A stretch of DNA of 64,000 nucleotides, from contig CM071598.1 in the NCBI GenBank assembly GCA_036435485.1, positions 197,077,148 to 197,141,147 of the forward strand, read 5' to 3'. Source of the DNA: Saposhnikovia divaricata (lineage: Eukaryota > Streptophyta > Magnoliopsida > Apiales > Apiaceae). The notes beneath the pieces are model-generated. The model ran no database searches. It was not told the DNA's origin and saw only the letters and a list, made by a program, of their open reading frames with translations. The translations under genes and the position numbers were made by a program. This document shows, piece by piece, positions 1 to 11,533 of this stretch (position 1 is the first letter of the stretch; each line of letters opens with the position of its first letter).

Positions 1-1151
1 AGTAGGTTTCCAAAATAATTTATTCTTTTTATGATTCGACTATACTTTTCGATGTAGATTTATGGTCCTTTAACAAAATTTCGATCGAGTAAGTTGTTTG
101 ATTAATGGGAGTAACATATCTGATGCATGCAACTTTGTTATTAACATCTTTAAATCTAATAAATATAGACAGATGTTTAAATTTTTGGAAAAGGTTATGC
201 GCTAATTTCCAAAGGTTTCTTGGCTTTTTGTGAAATATGTTCATAACTTTCGGTGAATAAATGTATAGATGGTCTGATTTACATATAAGCGTCAATTATT
301 TTTATGTCCCAAATCAATGTTTAACACAATGAACAAAACTAAATGAATATCACATAATAATTGGCAAATTCTTCTAAAAAAAACTTTCGGTACACAAAAT
401 TAATTTGGATATATGAAGGAATTGAGCAATTGTAAAAAAAAGGTGAAGAATATGTTTTGTCATAATTAAAAGTGGCTTTCAAAAATAATTTGTTCTGTTT
501 ATGATTTGACTATACTTTTTGATGTATATTTATGGTGCTTTAACAATATTTCAATCGAGTAAGTTGTTTGATTAATGGAAGTAACGTATGTGATGCATGC
601 AACTTTGTTATTAACATGTTTAAATTTCATAAATATAGAAAAATGTAGCTTTTTTTGGCAAAGTTTGTGTGCTAATTTCCTAAGGTTTCTTGTTTTTTGT
701 GAAATATCTTTATAACTTTCCATGATTAAATGTATAAATGACCTAATTTACATATAAGCGTTATTTATTTTTGTGTCCCAAATCAATACTTAACACAATG
801 AACAAAACTAAATGAACATCACATAATAATTGACAAATTGTTTTTAAAAAAAACTTTCGATACACAAAAATAATTTTACACTCATAAAATGGTTATAACT
901 AATTAAATTAATAATGAAAAATGGTTGAAGTTAGGAACGCGATAAATCATTAACTTAGATTTATTAATTTTGGTTGATACCTATGTTTTTATCGAATAAT
1001 TTTTTTGTAATATTTATTTTGATTTCCATTTCATATAATTGAATATGAATCTAATTATTGATATGCATGATTTAAAAATAACATTATAGATATTTCTCTA
1101 TTATAAAAAATGTTCAACTCTTTTTTAAAAAAAAATTAATTTTTTAAAATT

Positions 1152-1346
1152 ATGAACGAAGACCTAGAAGTCCAAATGGAGGCATTAATTTCCAAGATCA
1201 AAGAGATGATGACCGTGTTCGAAGTTTCCTATGAAGAATTTAAAGTTAATGATGTCATGTTATTTGAATACATGAAGGACTTGAGCAATTGGAAAAAGAG
1301 GTTAAGAATATGTTTCGTCATAATTAAAAGTAGCTTTCGAAAATAA
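1152..1346 (+). pseudogene. Coiled-coil gene fragment, copy 1
   Basis: A 64-codon frame beginning MNEDLEVQMEALISKIKEMM, rich in Glu, Lys and Leu with heptad-like spacing. Its middle aligns by eye with the C-terminal coiled coil of the gene at 35879-36252 (KIQELSD, MKELQKEG against KIKEMMT, MKDLSNWKKR). No promoter or upstream exon is visible. It ends in the repeat flank, so it is probably a decayed last exon. A short expressed protein cannot be excluded, because four copies keep the frame open. Confidence 0.5.
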
Positions 1347-2478
1347 TTTGTTCTTTTTATGATTTGACTATACTATTCCATGTACATTTATTGTGCTTTA
1401 ATAATATTTCGGGGGAGTAAGTTGTTTGATTAATGGAAGTAACGTATTTGATGCATGCAACTTTGTTATTAAGATCTTTAAATCTCATAAATGTAGAGAA
1501 ATTTATAAATATTTGCCAAAGGTTGTGCGCTAATTTCCTAATGTTTCTTGGCTTTTTGTGAAATATGTTTATAACTTTCGGTGATTAAATGTATAGATGG
1601 CATAATTTACATATAAGCGTCAATTACTTTTGTGTGCCAATTCAATATTTAACAGAATGAACAAAACTAAATGAATATTACATAATAATTGACAAATTGT
1701 TTTAAAAAAAAGTTTTGGTACACAAAATTAATTTGGATATATGAAGGAATTGAGCAATTGGAAAAAGAGGTGAAGAATATGTTTCGTCATAAATAAAAGT
1801 AGCTTTTGAAATTAATTTGATCGTTTTATGATTTGACTATAATTTTCGATGTACATTTATGGTCCTTTAACAATATTTCGATAGAGTAAGTTGTTTGATT
1901 AATGGAAGTAACATATATGATGCATGCAAATTTGTTATTAACATTTCAAATCTAATAAATATAGAAAAATGTATACTTTTTTTGCAAAGGTTATGCGCTA
2001 ATTTCCAAAGGTTTCTTGGCTTTGTGTGAAATATGTTTATAACTTTCGATGATTAAATGTATAGATGGCCTGATATACATATAACCGTCATTTATTTTTG
2101 TGTCCGAAATCAGTACTTAACAAAATGAAGAAAAGTAAATGAATATCACATAATAATTGACAAATCCTTTTTCAAAACACTTTTGGTACACAAAAATAAT
2201 TCGACACTCATAGAATGGTTATAACTAATTAAGTTTATAATAAAAAATGGTTGAAGTTGGGAACGGGATAAATCATTAACTTAGAGTGAATAATTTTGGT
2301 TAATACCTATGTTTTTATGGAATAATTTTTTTGTAATATTTAATTAGATTTTAATTTCATATAATTGAATATAAATCTAATTATTGATATGCATGATTTA
2401 AAAATTAGATTATTGATATTTCTCTATTATAAACAATGTTCACCTCTTGTTAATAAATTTTTTAAATTTTTAAAAATT

Positions 2479-2649
2479 ATGAACGAAGACCTAGAAGTCG
2501 AAATGCAGGCATTAATTTCCAAGATTGAAGAGATGATAACCTTGTTTAAAGCTTCCTATGAAGAATTTAAAGTCAATGATGCCATGTTATTTGAATACTT
2601 GAAAAAGAGGCTAAGAATATGTTTCGTCATAATAAAAATTAGCTTTTGA
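2479..2649 (+). pseudogene. Coiled-coil gene fragment, copy 2
   Basis: The second copy of the same frame starts at the equivalent ATG (MNEDLEVEMQALISKIEEMI). Compared with the other copies it has lost about six codons (the KDLSNW segment) without losing the frame. An upstream extension of the ORF to 2365 is repeat flank and is not conserved among copies, so the start is placed at 2479. Confidence 0.45.
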
Positions 2650-2960
2650 AAAAAAATTGTTGTTTTTATAATTTGACTATAGTTTCCGATGTGCATTTAT
2701 GGTTCTTTAACAATACTTCGATTGAGTACGTTGTTTGATTAATGGAAGTAACGTCTCTGATGCATGCATAATAATTAAAAAGAACTAATTAAGTGAAAAA
2801 AAAACTTAATGAATATCACATAATAATTGACAAATTCTTTTACAAAAAAATTTTGGTACACAAAAATAATTTGACACACATAGAATGGTAATAACTAATT
2901 AAATTTATAATTAAAATTGGATGAAGTTGAGAAAGAAATAAATTTATAATTGTGATGGTT

Positions 2961-3522
2961 ATAAATTTTTTGACTATTAACCGATGTCTTACAATATAAA
3001 TAGTTCTTACTCCAAATACACTGTTTTGTGTTGTTAGAAGGGAATAAATTTTAAAGATTATGAAATGAATTTTATTTTTTGTTTTGGAACCAAAATAATT
3101 AGAAAATTATGTTAAAAGTAAATTGAAAATTTCCAAAACGAAATTTAAATATTATAAAACAGGGGAATCATATTAGGCTTACAGGTGATAGACGAACATT
3201 CAAGCTATAACATTTTTTATCGTATTATAAGTTGAAAAACAGCTTTGGGAGTTGACTTAATTGTTTGAAACGTAAAGTGACATTAAATTGTTTCTTGGAC
3301 GTTGTGTTAGTGGAAGATTGTATAAGTAATTAGTTCTCTCATTTATGGTCAATTAAGTTGAGCAACCAACATCCTGTAAGGTAGAATAACACAGGTATGC
3401 ATAGTTTCTTTCTTTAGTGTTTTGGCATATATTTTAAGTGTTTTGTGTTAAAGTCTTTATTCATTGATGATCAGTTATTTGCGTTGAAGTTGTTTGTTCC
3501 TTTTTAATATTACGTTACAGAA
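2961..3522. other. 5' flank of the B3 gene
   Basis: No gene is visible in this AT-rich stretch. The only point of note is a good splice acceptor (TTACGTTACAG) ending at 3520, two bases before the proposed ATG of the B3 gene. The 5' leader of that gene may therefore be spliced from an exon somewhere in this stretch. Confidence 0.4.
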
Positions 3523-5888
3523 ATGGCTGATAATTGTGATGACATTGATGTAAGCTTCGTTGTGCATAATGAATATTCAGATTATGAAGTAGGAAAAATG
3601 GTACAATCATATTACTTTATTCTACTTCGAGTGTTCGCTTTGTTCTCCTATAAGATATATTGAAATTAACATTTGTTCAACATATTGCAGAAATTTGCTT
3701 TACTCTTTGCCCAAGAATACAGAGATGTGCTTCCTAAAGAACTCTGTCTTGAGCTGCCTTCTGCCAAATTGTGGAGTTGTTTGTTTAATAGAAGTACCGA
3801 TTGTGTGGAAGGCTTAGAAGACATGATGAAGTTTTATGGAATTAAACCATATTACATGGTCATATTTCACTACGTTGGAGGGCCTAATTTCAAAGTTCAA
3901 ATTTTTAATGAGTGTGCAGTGGAAATTTCTTACCCGTTGGAACAAAATGAAATCACCACAGACAGGATTACACGAAGAAATAGCAGATTATTTGAGAGTT
4001 TGCATTTTGAGTGTACAGATGTCGAAGTAGACAGATTCAGACAAACATTCAGTTACAATGCTTGTGGCAATTTTACAGCTTGATATGAGTATAAAATCAC
4101 AAATGATGATTTAAAGTCTGAATATAGATATCAGGTATCTAAATTCTTACACGTTTTACATATTCCAGTGAATGAAATTCGTATACTAAAATGACTCGTT
4201 GAACTGTAGGTTTTCTCTGTGGAAGGTTGTCGAAAAATGGAATTAAATGTTGACATGGATCATATAAGACTTGGTTTATCTGAGAACATGTGGACAGTGA
4301 AAATTAAGTGGAAAAAGGGAAGAGTTTTTCTGGATAATACTTGGTATCAGTTGTTATTGGCAGCAAAAGTAGGTGCAGGAGATGTCTGCATTTTTCAAAA
4401 GACTAAACTTCTTGCAACTTATAGGATGGCAATTTTGCCCAAAAGTATCATGGATGGTTACGGTGTGTCCAAAGGTATGTCGTAGACTCGCATAAGATGA
4501 TAGGATAAAAATGTAGTAGTTATAGCAAAATTTCTTCTTTTATATTATTACACTCGCATAAGATGATAATTATATTGGTGTTTAGATTATTTCAAAGCAA
4601 TCCCTCATAATGTTGTCGACGGATGGAAATGGTTCAAGATCTTGAATGATAAATCCTTGGAAAGTGGAGAACTGGTATTATAGTCCTTTAAAGTCAGTTA
4701 TAAATTTCACATTTTGAACCTCAAGTATACTAAGAGAGATAATTGGTTTTGATTTCAGGAGGTGCCACGATTATTTAGCTTGAAATTTGGGCATGAAATT
4801 GGAGAGAAGATACATCTTCACATATCCACTGGCCATCACTTTCCTGCTAAGTATAATTCATCAACAAATTCAATATCTGGCATAAGGAGAATCATTAACA
4901 AATTCTACCTTTTTAAGGGCTGTACAATTTGTTTTGAGTACACTGGAGATTCAAAATTTTTAGTATCAGTTTATGATTATCATGGTCTTGATTCACTGAA
5001 AGAAGTAACAGGTGAATTTCTACCGTTTGATGAAGTGGAGACAGACTCAGGCTTGGAAGTTATTGTACTTTCGGACACAAGTGAAGATGAATACTCTGGA
5101 AATATTATTTCTAGTGAACGCAACATGTCTTTGGAGAATTATGTAACAATTTCAGAATCCATGCATGAGTACAAAGAAAGTGATGAGGATGAAACGGATA
5201 ACAATCTGTTGCCTGCTAACGATACCCAAAGTATGTTGCCTTCGAAAACTACTAATTTAACTGCATAAGAAGGAACTTGGTAACAAAATTAATGTGTTTG
5301 TTTTTTTTTTACTTGTAATAGGTACAACTACTGATTCAACGGATGATGTCTCAGAAATTGATGAAGATGATGCACAAAATATTGTCTTGGGAAATAATGT
5401 AAATGCAGGTATAAATTCCTATCAATTGATTTTGTAATATTATGCACTACGTTACTAAGAATACGTATTCAGGCTATGGTAATTGAATACTATTTTATCA
5501 TGTCAGTCAATGAGGATCATACATTTATGCTGATACTAAGGAGGTCTCATGTCAATCAGAGTAGCCATGGACCTGTAAGATAAAAAACGTTTGTTAATTT
5601 CAAAGTTGTGTTTATACCGACTGGTATTCTGTCATTACATTGTTTTTAATGTATAATATGCAGTATTGCTCTACTGGACTGTTTGAGATTTATAGAAATT
5701 GGACGGATGGTACAGAAATTACTTTTAATTATGAAGGTGGAATTTGGACTGTGGCTGTTCTGAGGAGAGGAAGATCCTGCCGGTTTGGAATAGGATGGGA
5801 TAAGTTCACAAAGGACAATCATCTGGAGGAGGGTAATATTCTACGATTTCAATTTCAGCCTCCACTAAGTTTCGAAGTGTCTAGATAA
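3523..5888 (+). pseudogene. Four-domain B3 (REM-like) DNA-binding gene with one in-frame TGA
   Basis: Eight exons can be joined with consensus GT-AG sites and matching phases: 3523-3588, 3691-4134, 4210-4474, 4586-4674, 4759-5230, 5322-5408, 5507-5574 and 5664-5888, 572 codons in total. The product has four B3-like folds: exon 2 (VLPKELCLELPSAKLW), exons 2-3 (MWTVKIKWKKGRVFLDNTWY), exons 4-5 and exons 7-8 (WTVAVLRRGRSCRFGIGW). An acidic Ser/Asp/Glu linker lies between the third and fourth. REM-type B3 proteins are nuclear DNA-binding factors, often of unknown target. One defect is seen: TGA at 4081-4083, codon 153, where TGG would continue the frame. As written, the product stops at 152 residues after one B3 domain. 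Everything downstream remains open and spliceable, so the stop is recent, tolerated or a sequence error. Confidence 0.8.
4081..4083 (+). other. In-frame TGA inside the B3 gene
   Basis: The frame continues after this TGA for 51 bases (reading YEYKITNDDLKSEYRYQ) to a GT donor at 4135. A phase-matched acceptor then leads to the rest of the second B3 domain. No alternative splice site that skips the TGA and keeps the frame was found. Confidence 0.75.
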
Positions 5889-6167
5889 AGTTCAACATAA
5901 CTTTGCTCTGTTTAGCAAATTACTCTTTTGATATGTATGAGGATACAATCTATTGTTAATGTTTGTTTATGACTATGTTGACTTAACATATGCATTCCTT
6001 GGGTTTGACTATGTTCTATCTATCACAGCAAAGTAATAATGCAAACGATAAAAAAATAATTGGGAAATAGATGATACGACACGATCATTATTTTTCAAAT
6101 TTAGTTAATACCGAAAAGTAAGGAGAAATATTCATAGTGTTAAGCTTGATTTCAGAATAAGGATAAA

Positions 6168-8432
6168 TTAACTCAAATGCTTGTTCGGAAATTTTGACCT
6201 TGAAACAATCTTTTTCTTCTTTTTGGAAACCTTTGGGGTCTCAAAACTGAGTTGCGAAATGCCATCCAAATGATATGTTGAGCTTGATTCCTGAATGAAG
6301 AATGCAATTATATCAATATTTGGATAAAGAATGTAAAGCCGACAAACTTGTTCTTAGAACAATAAATTTAGTTACCTCACTTTGCAATTCTTGCAATTCA
6401 TCTGTTTCAGTAGTAACATCCATGTGTTCAGATTCGGCACATGATTTTTGTTGGTAAATGTCTGTTGCTAGGTAACTTTTGCATAATTTTTCAATGTTTC
6501 CCTGCTTAATCAATAATTTCACCGCGTATTCTTTGTCCTCAATGTTTTTAATTTCCTCTGGGAAAGTTTCAGGATTTGGTTCCTGAATTATAAACATATA
6601 GACATTTAGCATAGTAGTAGAGTTTCTTAGAATAAAAAGATAAACTCTTAAACTTATGCTTGGTAAGTTTACATCGTCAAGAAAATCATAAACCGTCTTT
6701 CCAATTAATGTTCTAACTTCCCGATCTTCTAGTAAGATATCGATTTCACCCAATTCGTCAAACGCTTCTGTTAGGATTCTGAATCTGCCATTTTGAAAAA
6801 GGGAAAGTAATGTATGTGCAAAGACAAAATGATCTTGTAAGTTCAACAGATTTGCTACCAGGTCTTATTGAAATTGATTTTTTAGGTTGAAGTAAGAATG
6901 AAAGCTAATCTCATAGTGTAAGATGGCATACTTTTTAAGGGGATGTGGAACATCAACATTACACATTCTGCATTTATAATTTCCATCTGCAGCTTCAATT
7001 TCTCTATAGCAAGATGTGCAGGTATAGTAAAACCAATTGGAGCTGGCATGGACTTGCCAAATCTTGACAACACACATCACTTCTTTCTAGATGAGAGAAT
7101 GTGTAATTATCACATCATGTTAGAAACATTGACTTTAATGAATAATTATTTGGAATTGAAGAATAATACTTGCCTGCACATACTCTTGGCCAAGATTGCA
7201 TATATCAGACAAATTGAAAGATTTCAATTTATCAGTTTTCTGACTTGAAAACTGTTGTTGTGAGAACAATGGAGTGCTTAACCTACGCATTGATTTTGAA
7301 GAATTTAGTTATATTTATGCTATAATATTGAAGTTGAAGGAACTTTTCATATTGATTGATACATACATTTGTCTCAACTGAACAACACTGTGATGGTTGT
7401 AGTTTAGATAAAACTTTGATGAAGACACATGTCCAATCTCAATTCTTACTGAAATAAATAAGATGCCTTGAGTTTCAATTGTAAAAAGATAACCACTAGT
7501 ATAAAAAGATATACCTTCCCACAAAGTAATTTTGGCACTGGCAATAATCATAATTATAGGCTCTTCCAAATCTTCTTGTAACTTAGTTTCAAGTTCCTCA
7601 GCAAATTTGTCCCAAAAAGTTACATTGACAGTAGATCTTTAAGAAAACAATAGCCACAAAGAATGATAATTGTTTACCACAAATAACAATAGAACCTATT
7701 AGACAAAAGTATTTAATTTGTTTTAATGTTCTTAACAAACCTTCCGTCAGTGAGTCTAAATTTCTGTTGAACTTGAGGCTGCCCATTGCAGTTTATCAAA
7801 TGTTTCAAAGGTAAATCCTTTTGAAGAATTCCTACAACATCTGTTTTCAAAGTGAAGTGGAGAGAATTTGGTAAAAGCAAGAAATCTAATTGTTGTAAAT
7901 TCATGTATAAAGAGTACACAATACCTGTGAGATAAACATTTTGTTTAGCAGTCTCTTCTAAGTCGCCAAGATCAAAGAAATCAAAATCATTTTCTTGTAT
8001 CAAAGTATCATTTTCTGCACTTTCTTCAAGCTTTGTGTAGTTGGTAAAAATTATTTGTTTATCGTTTCTAACACATCGAAATCTCTCATAAGGTTTATAT
8101 TCCTTCACCGTAAAGTTAGATATGATATAAATATTTCCAACAGTTATTTGTTCTTCTTTTTCATCAGCAATATTTGGGGGTACAAAAGCATGCATCCTCG
8201 TGTTCTGCAGTTTGCAATCGATGTTTTAATTTGTAGAAATGAATGATCTACGAAATTTGCATAGTAATATGTAGAGTTTGCTTACCTTATCGTCTAATAA
8301 TAGTAAGTTGAATCCTTTGAGGATTTGACCATCTCTTGTAACACCACGCCATGATCTTATTACTCGAACTTTAACCTTCCATTTGTAAGTAGCCGGAGAA
8401 ACACTCTTCAAATCATGAAACATGGTTGACAT
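6168..8432 (-). CDS. RPA70-like single-stranded DNA-binding protein, 478 aa
   Basis: Ten exons on the minus strand: 8286-8432, 7925-8204, 7741-7840, 7515-7636, 7367-7448, 7174-7282, 6932-7086, 6673-6784, 6376-6582 and 6168-6290. They total 1437 nt with no stop or frame conflict. The order matches replication protein A large subunit. The N-terminal OB fold (KVRVIRSWRGVTRDG, then GFNLLLLDD) is followed by a second OB fold (FYLNYNHHSVVQLR nearby). The C-terminal OB fold carries a zinc ribbon with two Cys-x2-Cys pairs (CTSC and CRMC) and the segment GKTVYDFLDD. A lysine-rich tail (KVSKKKKK) could be a nuclear signal. Canonical RPA70 is longer, about 600 residues, so this is the short type abundant in plants and also carried by plant Helitrons. 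It should bind ssDNA in the nucleus. Exon 6 ends in a GC donor. It is convergent with the B3 gene. Confidence 0.85.
7172..7174 (-). other. GC-AG intron donor in the RPA70-like gene
   Basis: The exon ending YVQ is followed by GCAAGT instead of GTAAGT, with the acceptor CTAG just before 7086. GC donors with an otherwise perfect consensus are a known minor class. The phase is correct, so this is not evidence of decay. Confidence 0.65.
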
Positions 8433-8707
8433 TCTAAATGGTTAAGAAATATCTTAAATCTGTGGTTTGTGGAGTTCACTTTCAGTCTGTGTAATAAGGA
8501 TACTATGTTTACATGTAGACTTATTGAAATAACTGAATGGCCATACCGTTGGTACGTACTATGTATGACATTGTATACTTGATTTGATATAAAGCCTGAA
8601 AAGATGGAACTTTTCTATTGCAAGCAAAGAAAAGTATATGCATGAAATATTGTCAGAAAAGTATATTTCAAGTTTTCATAAAAAATCTGTCAATCGTTAT
8701 AACATTA

Positions 8708-8986
8708 GGACATCTTATCTTTTATTATAGCCAACAGGTTCATGTTGGTTATATATGGCCAACCTTTAGAGACATGTAAAAAAATTCAACATGATCTTTT
8801 AACATTTTGAAATGATATAATAAATTTATAACTTGAAATAATAATAAAAACAATTTTTATACTATAGCCAATTATTATAGCCAACACCATTGGAATTCAA
8901 TACCCCAGAAATTCAGGAAAAATGTTACAGGTTCAGCAAATATTATTTTAGCAAACTATTTTAAGCAAACCCTATTGGAGATGCTC
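8708..8986. mobile_element. Possible PIF/Harbinger-like MITE
   Basis: The right end reads CTATTGGAGATGCTC followed by TTA, the same terminus as the clear MITE at 53773-54446. The left end, after TTA at 8705-8707, reads GGACATCTTATC and matches only in part. The interior has repeated AGCCAAC motifs. Boundaries on the left are uncertain. Confidence 0.4.
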
Positions 8987-9043
8987 TTAGGAGACAAAAT
9001 ATGTCGTCACTATTTTAAATGACATAATAGCATTAAATTCTAA

Positions 9044-9376
9044 GGGGTAAAGAGTTTCTACCTGACACTGTAGGAAACATTTCTACAGTTTCACTTTCAA
9101 ATCACGATTTTGCTTCACATATAATATTCAAACTGATCGTTGAGAGATGGAAAAAATACAGCGAAGTCTGATTTCGGGAAAAAATTCAACAATTTCCTGG
9201 AAAAATCAAATTAAAATTGGAAGAAATTAGGTGGGATTCTCTGTGTGAGGGTGAATTCGATTTGTGTGTGGTGCCTGTAGCGGGGCCATTCGATTAGATT
9301 CATCTATGGCCCAGATTTAATTTAAGTCGAAAATGTAGAAAAGTTTTCTACAGTATGAGGTAGAAACTCTTTTTAC
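9044..9376. mobile_element. Short foldback element (MITE) with long terminal inverted repeats
   Basis: The left end GTAAAGAGTTTCTACCT, continuing to ACTGTAGGAAACATTTCTACAG, is inverted at the right end (AAAAGTTTTCTACAGTATGA, then AGGTAGAAACTCTTTTTAC). Each arm is about 40 bp. Flanking direct repeats TAAATTCTA (9034-9042) and TAAATTCAA (9377-9385) match at eight of nine positions, which fits a MULE-type 9-bp duplication. There is no coding capacity. Confidence 0.65.
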
Positions 9377-10213
9377 TAAATTCAAAATTAATTATCAATT
9401 AATTTATCTCTAAAGTATAACATTTCGAAGAATTATATGATATTCGGAGGAAAAATGTTCTTAGTACGATGTCCATTAATAATTTGTTCTTTTTATGATT
9501 TGACTATACTTTTCGATGTACATTTATGGTGCTTAAACAATATTTTGATTTAGTAAGTTGTTTGATTAACGGAAGTAACGTATCTGATGTATTCAACTTT
9601 GTTATTAACATCTTTAAAATTCATAAATATAGAAAAATGTATAAGTCATTTGCAAAGGCTATGCCCTAATTTCCCAAGGTTTATTGGCTTTTTGGGAAAT
9701 ATGTTTATAACTTTCGGTGATTAAATGTATAGATCGCCTGATTTACATATAAGCGTCAATTTTTTTTGTCCCAAATCAATACTTAACACAATGAACAAAA
9801 GTAAATGAATATCAAGTAATAATTGACCAATTGTTTAAAAAAAAACTTTTCGTACACAAAAATATTTTGACACTCATAAAATGGTGAAAACTAATTAAAA
9901 TTATAATTTGAAATGGCTGAAGTTGGGATAGGGAGAAATTATTATCTTAGTGATTAATTTTGGTTGATAACTATGTTTTTATGGAATTAAATTTTTGTAA
10001 AATTTATTTTGAAATTAAATTTATATAATTGAATTTAAAGCTAATTATTGATATGCATGACTTAAAATTTACATTGTTAAATGTAACATAAAATATTTGA
10101 TTGACAACTCCTGAATGGTACCTATCTTTCTAATTATCTCTAGCACCTTCACTATTTCTCCATTATAAACAATGTTCACCTTTTTTTAATAATTTTTTTA
10201 ATATTTACAATTT

Positions 10214-10402
10214 ATGAACGAAGACCTAGAAGTCCGAATGAGGGCATTAATTGCCAAGATCGAAGAGATGATGACCGTGCTTGAAGCTTCCTATGAAGAA
10301 CTTAAAGTTAATAATGGCATGTTATTTGAATACATGAAGGACTTGAGCAATTGGAAAAAGAGGTTAAAAATATGTTTCGTCATAATTAATAGTAGGTTTT
10401 GA
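10214..10402 (+). pseudogene. Coiled-coil gene fragment, copy 3
   Basis: A 62-codon frame beginning MNEDLEVRMRALIAKIEEMM and ending CFVIINSRF. It differs from the copy at 32980 by only a few bases, because the two belong to the tandem duplication. No upstream exon or promoter is visible. Confidence 0.45.
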
Positions 10403-11150
10403 AAATAATTTATTCTTTTTATGATTCAACTATACTTTTCTATGTACATTTATGGTGCTTTAACAATATTTTGATCAAGTAAGCTGTTTGATTAATGGAA
10501 GTAACATATCTAATGCATGCAACTTTGTTATTAACATCTTTAAATGTAATAAATATAGAAAAATGTATAATTTTTTGGAAAAGGTTATGCGCTAATTATA
10601 TGATATTAGTAAGTTGTTTGATTAACGGAAGTAACGTATCTGATGTATTCAACTTTGTTATTAACATCTTTAAAATTCATAAATATAGAAAAATGTATAA
10701 GTCATTTGCAAAGGCTATGCGCTAATTTCCTAAGGTTTATTGGCTTTTTGGGAAATATGTTTATAACTTTCGGTGATTAAATGTATAGATCGCCTGATTT
10801 ACATATAAGCGTCAATTTTTTTTTGTCCCAAATCAATACTTAACACAATCAACAAAAGTAAATGAATATCAAGTAATAATTGACCAATTGTTTAAAAAAA
10901 AACTTTTCGTACACAAAAATATCTTGACACTCATAAAATGGTGAAAACTAATTAAAATTATAATTTGAAATGGCTGAAGTTGGGATAGGGAGAAATTATT
11001 ATCTTAGTGATTAATTTTGGTTGATAACTATGTTTTTATTGAATTAAATTTTTGTAAAATTTATTTTGAAATTAAATTTATATAATTGAATATAAAGCTA
11101 ATTATTGATATGCATGACTTAAAATTTACATTGTTAAATGTAACATAAAA

Positions 11151-11155
11151 TATTT
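11151..11155. repeat. Target-site duplication TATTT, left side of the outer LTR element
   Basis: TATTT precedes the TGTAACGCCC start of the outer element. It is repeated at 32860-32864 after the final TTATTACA. The uninterrupted site is still present in the sister repeat at about 10090 (AAAATATTTGATTGAC). Confidence 0.92.
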
Positions 11156-11197
11156 TGTAACGCCCCCAAATCCGGGTCAGGAGATTTGGTCGTTACC
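11156..11197 (-). repeat. Left LTR of the outer element, first 42 bp
   Basis: This piece (TGTAACGCCCCCAAATCC onward, to CGTTACC) is cut off from the rest of the LTR by the inner element and continues at 22393. The intact right LTR at 29294 shows the continuous sequence CGTTACCTGAGAATCC. Confidence 0.92.
11193..11197. repeat. Target-site duplication TTACC of the inner element (left)
   Basis: TTACC immediately precedes the inner TGTAAGAACC and is repeated at 22388-22392, where the outer LTR resumes as CTGAGAATCC would require. Confidence 0.93.
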
Positions 11198-11460
11198 TGT
11201 AAGAACCCCAAATTTTGGATATAATTAAAACTTTTAATTAAGTAAGGATAAAACGAGGAACAATGATTCCGACAACAAGGTCACCAGCTCTAATGAATGG
11301 TGGTTTCAAAGAACAATGATTGTAATGAATGGATATTGCTTTGGACAATGATCCTGATGCATTGGTATATTGTCAGAATAGAGTAATTCAATGGTTGAGG
11401 ACCTAGATAAGAATAATCTACCATCCAGGAAGGAGCTAATGGATCCTTGAAGGGAAATGA

Positions 11461-11533
11461 GTACGTGCATAGTGTTTCCCGTACGTGCATAGTGTTTCCC
11501 GTACGTGCATAGTCTTTCCTGTACGTGCATAGT
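11461..11533. repeat. 20-bp tandem repeat, four copies, in the inner 5' LTR
   Basis: The unit GTACGTGCATAGTGTTTCCC occurs at 11461, 11481, 11501 (two changes) and 11521 (partial). The same array is at 17579-17651 in the other LTR. It lies in the probable U3 region, so an enhancer role is possible but not shown. Confidence 0.85.

Larger units (their letters stand above)
1..2960 (+). repeat. Degenerate array of a coiled-coil gene fragment and its 3' flank
   Basis: At least five diverged copies of one unit lie head to tail. Each begins near the coding motif GAGCAATTGGAAAAAGAGG (about 424, 1284 and 1753; truncated elsewhere). It continues into an AT-rich flank with the landmarks ATGATTTGACTATAC, AAGTTGTTTGATTAATGG and GATGCATGCAACTTTGTTATT, and ends near TTTGGTACACAAAA. 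Units are roughly 400-470 bp. Two copies keep a longer upstream part with an open frame (1152 and 2479). ORFs on the opposite strand here are shadows of the flank. The unit resumes at 9478 and 32865. Confidence 0.75.
9478..11155 (+). repeat. Tandemly duplicated part of the coiled-coil fragment array
   Basis: Two near-identical units of about 1055 bp start at 9555 and 10610 with the same bases (AAGTTGTTTGATTAACGG). The second is interrupted by the LTR insertion at 11155 and resumes at 32865. Each unit holds the repeat flank followed by the coiled-coil frame. The junction is visible where ATATGATATT (10597-10606) meets AGTAAGTTGTTTG. The same ATATGATATT is followed by CGGAGG at 9440 and 33360. 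Confidence 0.7.

Noticed and set aside
29..723. Minus-strand ORFs of 74-88 codons with related proteins
   Set aside because: They are shadows of the AT-rich repeat flank. They look related only because the repeat units are related.
6943..7248. 101-codon plus-strand ORF
   Set aside because: It lies antisense to exons 6-7 of the RPA-like gene, which have strong zinc-ribbon and splice evidence.
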